A stretch of DNA of 64,000 nt from Sphingosinicella microcystinivorans (GTDB lineage Bacteria; Pseudomonadota; Alphaproteobacteria; Sphingomonadales; Sphingomonadaceae). The number at the start of each line of letters is the position of its first letter. The first letter of the stretch is position 1. The notes under the pieces are model-generated. The model ran no database searches and was not told the DNA's origin. It saw nothing but the letters and a program-made list of their open reading frames with translations. This document shows positions 57,914-64,000 of the stretch, in pieces. Position numbers and translations under genes: made by a program. The stretch lies in contig NZ_CP116005.1 of the NCBI RefSeq assembly GCF_027941835.1, positions 3,301,501 to 3,365,500 of the forward strand. Direction: 5' to 3'.

Positions 57914-59452
57914 TCACCTCCTGCGCGGGCGCCGCCGTATACGCCCCTTGAGCCGCGCCATGCCCTCCCGCCAGCGCATCCGCAGGCCCCGCTTGTGCAG
58001 CGGCTCGAAAAAGCCGTCGGGGTCTTCGGGATCGAGCAGTTCGTTGCCTGCAATGAACTGATCGAGCGGCCCCGGCTTCTCGAGGTCGAGCAGGTCCAGC
58101 GTCTTGCCCGGCCCGCGCAGTGCCTCGCCCTGTCCGCGCAGCGCCTCGATCGTGTCGACGAGCGAGCCCGTTTCCGCGAACCGCGCCGCGAAGTCCTCGG
58201 GCGAGACGTCCAGATGCTCGGCGAGCAGCCGGGTCCGCAGCGCCGCGATCGCGGGCGGCGTGTCGGCATTGGCGGGGAGGGCGGCGTCGATGATGACGTC
58301 GCATTCGCTGTCCAGCCCCATCGAGCGGTTGTTGAGGTTCGCCGAGCCGATCTTGAGCAGCCGGTCGTCGACGATCGCGACCTTGGCGTGCACATAGATG
58401 TCCGCGCCGCCCCCGGTCACGGGCACGTAGATACGGAAGCGGTTCAGCCGGTCCGCCTTGCCGATGGCGCGCGCAAGCAGCACGCGCGCGGCGTCCATCG
58501 CCTTCTGTTCGAGCCAGCCGTCCGCCGAGCGCGGCATCACCACCACGATCTCCGGCGGGTCGTCCTCCTCCATGCGCGCCGCGATGGCCGCGGCGATCCG
58601 GCCTGACGTCAGGTACTGGTTCTCGATGTAGATGAAGCGCCGCGCCGCCGCGATCATGTCCAGCCACAGCGCCTCGATCTCGCGCACCTCGGCGCAGTCG
58701 CGCCACGCCGCGCGGGTGCGCGCGACGGCGATGTCCACGTCGCGGAAATCGACCTCGGCATCGTCCGGCCAGTGGTCGTGGCCGTCTTCCGCCGGGGGCA
58801 GGTCGCGTCGCGTCGCGTGCTTCCACCGGTCGCGGCCGAGGTCGGCGAGCGCCTGCGCCGCGTCGCCGTCGAGCATCATGGTGACGTCATGCCACGGGCC
58901 GTAGGGCTTGCCGTCCGGCAGCGTGCGGCGCGGATCGTCGTCGGCGTGGGCCGTGGTGTCCCAGCGCGCGCACGAGATGTCGATGCCGCCGCACACCGCG
59001 AAGCGCTCGTCGATCACCACGATCTTCTGGTGGTGGCTGCACCCGGCGGGATGGAAGCTGTCGAAGCGGAAGTCGATCGCGCGCGTCATCTGCCAGCGCA
59101 GCAGCATCCATGCCGCGCGCGGGCGCAGGAACTGCTTCAGCGCGCCGAAGCTCCATTTCAGGATGTCGATCTGGCGCGCGGGGTTTTCGCGCGCGAGGCG
59201 CAGGAAGAAATGCCCCAGGCTTTCGCCGTGGCCGTTCCCGTCCGGCTCCAGCGCGATGCGCGTGTCGAAGTCCCAGCCGATGATGAGGATGCGCCGCCGC
59301 GCCGCCAGCATCGCCTCGCGCACGTAATGGTAGTAGTCGGCGGCATCGACCACGGCGGCGGCGCGCGCTGCCCTCTCGATGCGCCAGCAGTTGCGCCCCG
59401 CCTCGACGACGGGGGCGAGGGAAGGGTCGCCGCCCTGCTCTTCGTTTATCAT
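57914..59452 (-). CDS. Phospholipase D-family protein (two HKD motifs)
   Basis: 512 residues from ATG 59452, with GGAGAA upstream. HKD motifs are H141-x-K143-x4-D148 (HHQKIVVID) and H355-x-K357-x4-D362 (HAKVAIVD). The domain layout, with a short C-terminal basic tail (GRIRRRPRRR), fits phospholipase D-like or cardiolipin-synthase-like enzymes acting on membrane lipids. No signal peptide is visible. It converges with the aspartic protease and is divergent from the globin. Confidence 0.9.
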   Translation of the reverse strand: MINEEQGGDPSLAPVVEAGRNCWRIERAARAAAVVDAADYYHYVREAMLAARRRILIIGWDFDTRIALEPDGNGHGESLGHFFLRLARENPARQIDILKWSFGALKQFLRPRAAWMLLRWQMTRAIDFRFDSFHPAGCSHHQKIVVIDERFAVCGGIDISCARWDTTAHADDDPRRTLPDGKPYGPWHDVTMMLDGDAAQALADLGRDRWKHATRRDLPPAEDGHDHWPDDAEVDFRDVDIAVARTRAAWRDCAEVREIEALWLDMIAAARRFIYIENQYLTSGRIAAAIAARMEEDDPPEIVVVMPRSADGWLEQKAMDAARVLLARAIGKADRLNRFRIYVPVTGGGADIYVHAKVAIVDDRLLKIGSANLNNRSMGLDSECDVIIDAALPANADTPPAIAALRTRLLAEHLDVSPEDFAARFAETGSLVDTIEALRGQGEALRGPGKTLDLLDLEKPGPLDQFIAGNELLDPEDPDGFFEPLHKRGLRMRWREGMARLKGRIRRRPRRR

Positions 59453-59570
59453 TTGTTCTCCGGCTGTGTTCCGGTGGCCTAACGCCCTGAAGCAACGGTG
59501 GTGGTAACGCAAAACCCGCTGTTCGGCTCCCTCGTTCCGCGCAGGAAACGGATGGCGGCTGAACCCGATT

Positions 59571-59584
59571 TTGATCTGGATCAA
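59571..59584 (+). promoter_or_regulatory. FNR/Crp-Fnr-type operator upstream of truncated hemoglobin
   Basis: TTGATCTGGATCAA is a perfect dyad matching the FNR consensus TTGAT-N4-ATCAA. Its centre is 41.5 bases before the globin ATG at 59619, the class II activator position if transcription starts at the ATG itself. Confidence 0.7.
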
Positions 59585-59618
59585 GGAAATCTCGCCAAAG
59601 GCCCGGTTCATCGTCCCG

Positions 59619-60029
59619 ATGAGCGATTCCGGCGTCAGCGCGACACCTTACGACAGCATCGGCGGCGAGGCCGCCGTCAGGCGCGTCGTGGACCGTTTCT
59701 ACGATCTCATGGAAAGCGAGCCCGGCTATGCGGCGCTGCGCGCGATGCACGCGCCGGACCTTGCGCCGATGCGCGGTTCGCTCGCCGGTTTCCTCACGGG
59801 CTGGCTTGGCGGGCCGCGCCGCTGGTTCGAAGAGAACGTCGGCGTCTGCGTGATGTCGGCGCACGCCGTGCTGCCCATCGACGCCGAGACTGCGCGGCAG
59901 TGGACGGACGCGATGGCGCGCGCGCTTTCGGAGAGCGGCGTCGACGCCGATCTCGCGGCCCGCATGAACGACGCGTTCGAGAGAATGGCCGGGGGAATGG
60001 CCCGGATGGCCGCGAACCGCGACAATTGA
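59619..60029 (+). CDS. Group II truncated hemoglobin
   Basis: 136 residues from ATG 59619. The small 2-on-2 globin fold shows YDSIGGEAAVRRVVDRFYDLM, LAGFLTGWLGGP, a probable proximal His in VMSAHAVLPID and the group II Trp in ARQWTDAM. Such proteins bind O2 or NO and often help in low-oxygen or nitrosative stress. The upstream FNR box fits this. The upstream in-frame TTG (59571) lies inside the operator and is not the start. No ribosome site is seen, so the mRNA may be leaderless. Confidence 0.88.
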   Translation: MSDSGVSATPYDSIGGEAAVRRVVDRFYDLMESEPGYAALRAMHAPDLAPMRGSLAGFLTGWLGGPRRWFEENVGVCVMSAHAVLPIDAETARQWTDAMARALSESGVDADLAARMNDAFERMAGGMARMAANRDN

Positions 60030-60035
60030 TTTAAC

Positions 60036-60049
60036 ATAATATATATTAT
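60036..60049. promoter_or_regulatory. A+T-only 14-bp palindrome upstream of mazG
   Basis: ATAATATATATTAT is a perfect palindrome with partial extension (AAC on the left, CGTT on the right). It stands out strongly in G+C-rich DNA. It lies 7 bases after the globin stop and about 100 bases before mazG. It could be an operator for a metal- or redox-type regulator, or part of a promoter. Confidence 0.45.
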
Positions 60050-60152
60050 CGTTGTAAAAGATAAGGCATGGCGGACGTGTCCTGCGTGCCCCCTTTCTTA
60101 TTCGCACGCTCCCGGCTTCCCCGAATCCGCTGCTGCGGCTACGCGGGATGTC

Positions 60153-60923
60153 ATGAGCAAGGAAACCGCGCCCGAAGCCTACGCCCGACTTGCCGACGTG
60201 ATGCGCGCGCTGCGCGATCCCGCGCGCGGCTGCCCGTGGGATATCGAACAGGATTTCGCGTCCATCGCGCCGTACACGATCGAGGAAGCCCACGAGGTCG
60301 CCGACGCCATCGCGCGCGGCGACATGGCCGACCTTCAGGGCGAACTCGGCGACCTGCTGCTTCAGGTCGTCTACCATGCGCAGATGGCGGCCGAGGCCGG
60401 GCATTTCACGCTGGCTGACGTCACCTCCGGCATCACCGACAAGATGGTCCGCCGCCACCCGCACGTCTTCGGTGACGCCAGCGTCGCGGATGCGGACGCC
60501 CAGACGGCGGCGTGGGAGGACCAGAAGGCCCGCGAGCGCGGCAACCGGGGCGCGCTCGCGGGCGTGGCGCTCGGCCTCCCCGCGCTGATGCGCGCGCAGA
60601 AGCTGCAACGCCGCGCCGCACGCGTCGGCTTCGACTGGCCCGACGCGGCGGGTCCGCGCGCGAAGATCAACGAGGAACTGGCCGAGGTCGAGACCGCCGA
60701 CGATGCCTCACGCGCCGGCGAGATCGGCGACCTGCTGTTCGCCGTCGTCAACTACGCCCGCCACCTCGGCATCGACGCCGAGGAGACGCTGCGCGCGGCG
60801 AACGCCAAGTTCGAACGCCGCTTCAACGCGGTGGAAGCCATCGCCGACAAACCCTTGCCGGACATGGACATCGAAGCGCTCGAAGCGCTGTGGCAGCGGG
60901 TGAAAGCAGCGGAGCGTTCTTGA
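60153..60923 (+). CDS. mazG: Nucleoside triphosphate pyrophosphohydrolase MazG
   Basis: 256 residues with two MazG domains. Acidic metal-binding sets are [12 protein letters not shown] with GELGDLLLQ in the first and [13 protein letters not shown] with [11 protein letters not shown] in the second. It hydrolyses NTPs, removing aberrant nucleotides or lowering ppGpp-related signals. ATG 60153 lies after a non-coding gap of 123 bases. Converges with hflX, 10 bases between stops. Confidence 0.95.
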   Translation: MSKETAPEAYARLADVMRALRDPARGCPWDIEQDFASIAPYTIEEAHEVADAIARGDMADLQGELGDLLLQVVYHAQMAAEAGHFTLADVTSGITDKMVRRHPHVFGDASVADADAQTAAWEDQKARERGNRGALAGVALGLPALMRAQKLQRRAARVGFDWPDAAGPRAKINEELAEVETADDASRAGEIGDLLFAVVNYARHLGIDAEETLRAANAKFERRFNAVEAIADKPLPDMDIEALEALWQRVKAAERS

Positions 60924-60933
60924 TTGGTGCCTT

Positions 60934-62298
60934 TTACGGCAGCGCCAGAAAACGCGCGCGGTCCTCGTCGCTGATCCGCACCTGCAACTCCACGGACTCG
61001 CCCTTCATGCGGCGTTTCAAGACGAGGCCATTGTTCTCCAGCCATGCGAGCCGCTTGCCGTCGCCCGCGCTGACGACGAACCTGTGCACGCGCGCGTCGC
61101 GCAGCAGCGTGTCGGAGATGAGCCTGCGGAGGTCGTCCACCCCTTCCCCGCTCACCGCCGATATGAGGATGCTGTTCGGCGCCGCCGCCTGTTCGAGCGC
61201 GGACTTGCGCGTCTCCGCGTCGAGCAGGTCGGCCTTGTTCAGCGCCTCGATGATCGGTCGCCCGCCGTCCGGATCGACGCCGAGGTCGGCGAGCACGTCG
61301 ATGACGTCGCGCTTCTGCGCCTCGGCCTCCGGGTGCGCGATGTCGCGGACGTGGACGATGATGTCGGCATCGAGCACCTCCTCCAGCGTGGCGCGGAACG
61401 CGGCGACGAGCATGGTCGGCAGCTCGGAGACGAAACCGACGGTGTCCGAGAGGATCGCCTTGTCGATTCCGGGCAGCGCGATGGCGCGCATGGTGGGATC
61501 GAGCGTCGCGAACAGCAGGTCCTCCGCCATCACCGAAGCGCCGGTCAAGCGATTGAAAAGCGTGGACTTTCCGGCGTTCGTGTAGCCGACGAGGGCGATC
61601 ACCGGATAGGGCGCCTTCTTGCGCTGACGGCGTTGCAGCCCGCGCGTGCGGCTGACCTCGCCGAGCTCCTTTCGCAGCCGCGCCATGCGCTCGCGAATGA
61701 GACGCCGGTCGGTCTCGATCTGCGTCTCGCCGGGGCCGCCGAGGAAGCCGAAGCCGCCGCGCTGGCGTTCGAGGTGTGTCCACGAGCGCACGAGGCGGCT
61801 CGCCTGATAGCCGAGGTGGGCGAGCTCGACCTGAAGCCGGCCCTCGCGGGTCGCCGCCCTCTCCCCGAAGATTTCGAGGATGAGTCCCGTGCGGTCGATG
61901 ACCTTGGTGCCGGTGCCGGTCTCGAGGTTGCGCTGCTGGAGCGGCGACAGGGCGCCGTCGACGACGGTCAGCTCCGCGCCCGTCTCCTCGGCGAGCGCGG
62001 CGATCGCCTCCACCTGCCCCGCGCCGATCAGCGTCGCCGGGCGCGGGTCGCGGACACGGAAGATGCGCGTGCCGACCACGTCGAGCGTGATCGCCCCGGC
62101 AAGGCTCTTCGCTTCCTGGAGACGCGCCTCGGCGTCGCGGCGCGCGGCGGAGTCGCGGCGCACGACATCGGGCACGACGACGAGCGCCTTCGTGCCCACG
62201 CTGACGCCGCGGACGTCGTCGTGCGATCCGAAACTGTGGAACTGCTTACGCCGTCTGCCCCCGGCTTGCGGCGGCGTTCCGGCGTCGGGATCGGTCAA
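60934..62298 (-). CDS. hflX: Ribosome-associated GTPase HflX
   Basis: 454 residues from a TTG overlapping the hfq stop. The N-terminal HflX domain contains [10 protein letters not shown]; the GTPase domain has G1 [13 protein letters not shown]3 [10 protein letters not shown] and G4 NKAD. The heat-responsive GTPase splits stalled ribosomes. Encoded directly after hfq, the conserved order. Confidence 0.96.
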   Translation of the reverse strand: MTDPDAGTPPQAGGRRRKQFHSFGSHDDVRGVSVGTKALVVVPDVVRRDSAARRDAEARLQEAKSLAGAITLDVVGTRIFRVRDPRPATLIGAGQVEAIAALAEETGAELTVVDGALSPLQQRNLETGTGTKVIDRTGLILEIFGERAATREGRLQVELAHLGYQASRLVRSWTHLERQRGGFGFLGGPGETQIETDRRLIRERMARLRKELGEVSRTRGLQRRQRKKAPYPVIALVGYTNAGKSTLFNRLTGASVMAEDLLFATLDPTMRAIALPGIDKAILSDTVGFVSELPTMLVAAFRATLEEVLDADIIVHVRDIAHPEAEAQKRDVIDVLADLGVDPDGGRPIIEALNKADLLDAETRKSALEQAAAPNSILISAVSGEGVDDLRRLISDTLLRDARVHRFVVSAGDGKRLAWLENNGLVLKRRMKGESVELQVRISDEDRARFLALP

Positions 62299-62543
62299 TC
62301 GTCGTCGCCGTCTTTCTCGGGCTCAAACAATTGAACGGGGCTCGCCGGCATGATCGTGGAAATCGCGTGCTTGTAGACAAGCTGCGAATGACCGTCGCGG
62401 CGAAGCAGGACCGAAAAATTATCGAACCAGGTGATGACACCCTGTAGTTTTACGCCGTTCACGAGAAACATCGTCACCGGCGTCTTGCTCTTACGGACCG
62501 CGTTCAGGAACACGTCCTGCAAGTTATTGGCCTTGTCTGCCAT
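62295..62543 (-). CDS. hfq: RNA chaperone Hfq
   Basis: 82 residues. Sm1 ([22 protein letters not shown]) and Sm2 ([10 protein letters not shown]) motifs are complete. The C-terminal tail is short and acidic (EPEKDGDDD), as usual in alphaproteobacteria. It forms hexameric rings that pair small RNAs with mRNAs. Between ntrX and hflX. Confidence 0.97.
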   Translation of the reverse strand: MADKANNLQDVFLNAVRKSKTPVTMFLVNGVKLQGVITWFDNFSVLLRRDGHSQLVYKHAISTIMPASPVQLFEPEKDGDDD

Positions 62544-62618
62544 GTCCCCCTAATCCTCTTACACTGCGCCCGATTGCCAGAGACGCGGGCACACTATTTG
62601 GGGGTCGGGGGCTTCCCG

Positions 62619-64000
62619 TCAAGTGTCGGAATTGACTTCATCGTCGCCTTTTCCGGGATCGGAGAGGCCGAGCGCCTTCAGTTTCCGGTGCAGCGCCGAG
62701 CGTTCCATGCCGATGAAAACCGCGGTTCGCGAGATATTCCCGGAGAAACGGCGGATCTGCACGCGCAGATACTCGCGCTCAAAGGATTCCCGCGCCTCGC
62801 GCAGCGGCGTGCCCATGATCGAGCGCACCGCCTCGTTCGGCATCAGCTTGGCGGGCTCTGCGATGATCTCGGAGGGCAGCATGTCGACCTCGATGCGCTG
62901 CGCGCGCTCGGGCGGCATCAGGATCAGCGTGCGCTCGATGATGTTCCTGAGCTGGCGGACGTTGCCCGGCCAGTCGTAGGTCTGGAGCGCGGCCATCGCG
63001 TCGTCGCTGATTCGCGGCGTCGGGATGCGGCGTTCCGCCGCCAGCTTCGCAAGGAAGTACTCGACGAGCTCGCCGATGTCCTCGCGCCGCTCGGAAAGCG
63101 GCGGCAGGTGCACGGGCACGACGCTCAGGCGATAGAACAGGTCCTCGCGGAAGCGCCCGGCGGCGATTTCCCCGGCGAGGTCGCGCGACGTGCTGCTGAC
63201 GACGCGCACGTCCACCTTCACGCTGCGCGCGCCGCCGACGCGCTGGAACATCTGCTCGGTGAGCACGCGCAGGATGCGCGCCTGCGTCGCGAGCGGCATG
63301 TCGGCGACCTCGTCGAGGAACAGCGTGCCACCGTGCGCCTGCTCGAACAGGCCGATGCGGACGGGCTGGCCGTCCTCCTCCACGCCGAACAGCTCCTCCT
63401 CGAACCGGTCGGGGTGGAGCCGCGCCGCCGCCACGACCACGAACGGCCCGTTCGCGCGCGGCGACCACTGGTGGAGCAGGCGCGCGGCGACCTCCTTGCC
63501 CGAGCCCGGCGGGCCGTCGATCAGCACGCGGCTGCCCGTCGCCGCGACGCGCTTCAGCGTCGCGCGCACGCCGTTGATCATCGCGGACGAGCCGGTGAGC
63601 TCGCCCTCGATGCCGGCGCGCGAGCGAAGCTCCTCGTTCTCGCGGCGCAGGCGCTCCGCCTCGGTCGCGCGCTCGACGGTGTGGATCAGCTGGTCCGCCT
63701 GGAACGGCTTCTCGATGAAGTCGTAGGCGCCGCGCTTGATCGCCGCGACCGCCGTCTCGACGTTGCCGTGGCCCGAGATCATGATGACGGGAAGCCCCGG
63801 ATTGCGCTGCTTCACGACCTCCAGCAGCTCGATGCCGTCGAGGCGCGAGCCCTGCAGCCAGATGTCGAGCACGAGCAGGCTCGGCAGGCGCTCGCTGAGC
63901 GCGGCGAGCGCGCTGTCGCTGTCGCCCGCCGTGCGCGTTTCATAGCCCTCGTCATCGAGGACACCTGCGATCAGTTCCCGGATATCGGCTTCATCGTCGA
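62619..64000 (-). CDS. ntrX: NtrX-type response regulator, N-terminus cut by window end
   Basis: At least 459 residues; the first few (with the start codon) lie past base 64000. A receiver domain with [10 protein letters not shown] and the phospho-acceptor Asp in VLDIWLQ, an AAA+ domain ([28 protein letters not shown]) and a C-terminal Fis-type HTH ([21 protein letters not shown]). The GAFTGA loop that contacts sigma-54 is missing: the stretch reads [18 protein letters not shown]. This is known for alphaproteobacterial NtrX. The sensor gene ntrY would be expected just beyond the window. Confidence 0.93.
   Translation of the reverse strand, partial: DDEADIRELIAGVLDDEGYETRTAGDSDSALAALSERLPSLLVLDIWLQGSRLDGIELLEVVKQRNPGLPVIMISGHGNVETAVAAIKRGAYDFIEKPFQADQLIHTVERATEAERLRRENEELRSRAGIEGELTGSSAMINGVRATLKRVAATGSRVLIDGPPGSGKEVAARLLHQWSPRANGPFVVVAAARLHPDRFEEELFGVEEDGQPVRIGLFEQAHGGTLFLDEVADMPLATQARILRVLTEQMFQRVGGARSVKVDVRVVSSTSRDLAGEIAAGRFREDLFYRLSVVPVHLPPLSERREDIGELVEYFLAKLAAERRIPTPRISDDAMAALQTYDWPGNVRQLRNIIERTLILMPPERAQRIEVDMLPSEIIAEPAKLMPNEAVRSIMGTPLREARESFEREYLRVQIRRFSGNISRTAVFIGMERSALHRKLKALGLSDPGKGDDEVNSDT

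Noticed and set aside
59455-59471. GTTC...GTTC pair upstream of the phospholipase D-type gene as a LexA box
   Set aside because: The half-sites are 9 bases apart instead of 7. Another pair at 59524-59540 also has 9.
60068-60418. ORF of 116 codons overlapping the mazG start
   Set aside because: It is in another frame than mazG, rich in Arg and Cys, lacks a ribosome site and has no family features.

Overview
The window is a stretch of high-G+C alphaproteobacterial chromosome, most likely from the Sphingomonadales. The evidence is the core order rpsB-tsf-pyrH-frr-uppS-cdsA-dxr-rseP-bamA-skp-fabZ, the order ntrX-hfq-hflX, many GTG/TTG starts with 1-4 nt gene overlaps, and alphaproteobacterial-type regulatory sites (GTTC-N7-GTTC LexA boxes). 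The genus cannot be fixed from sequence reading alone.

Layout. 1-5117: the end of alaS, a Kef-type antiporter, icd, and psd-pssA (phosphatidylethanolamine synthesis). 5020-9779: a small inner-membrane protein, an acyl-CoA ligase, a radical SAM protein, a VOC protein, moaB and a family-4-like uracil-DNA glycosylase. Four LexA-type boxes sit upstream of three of these genes, which suggests a small SOS group. 9896-14102: etfD, a TPR lipoprotein-type exported protein and ispE. 14103-14506: a gene-free stretch with a candidate structured RNA, a good intrinsic terminator and two strong inverted repeats. 14507-16105: a CHAD/CYTH polyphosphate-type pair and a small exported protein. 16189-26957: the large translation, isoprenoid, phospholipid and outer-membrane assembly cluster. 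27071-33711: a leucine/isovalerate degradation operon (mccB, liuC, mccA, ivd) that runs on into an exported Rid protein and mobA, with a divergent LysR gene. 34659-39200: a cobalamin riboswitch followed by btuB-btuF-btuC-btuD. 39230-43026: rpmE, VOC, quinone oxidoreductase, OsmC, pirin and YqhA-family genes.

43027-49375 is an accessory island between core genes. It is bounded by the 3' part (43039-43089) and the 5' part (49259-49297) of a tRNA-Ser gene. It holds an IS21-family element carrying an IS3-family element inside it, a small phage/plasmid-type ORF, and a low-G+C gene for a single-chain ABC-type ATPase fused to a TOPRIM/DUF4435-like domain. That gene begins 28 nt after an intact tRNA-Ser(UGA) and is the best candidate for an undescribed defence system in the window.

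49376-57887 returns to core genes: two peptidoglycan enzymes (mltB, rlpA), dacC-type carboxypeptidase, tmk, holB, metG, tatD, an MBL hydrolase and a membrane-anchored aspartic protease, mostly end to end. 57914-64000: a phospholipase D-type protein, an FNR-box-controlled truncated hemoglobin, mazG, hflX, hfq and ntrX (cut by the window end).
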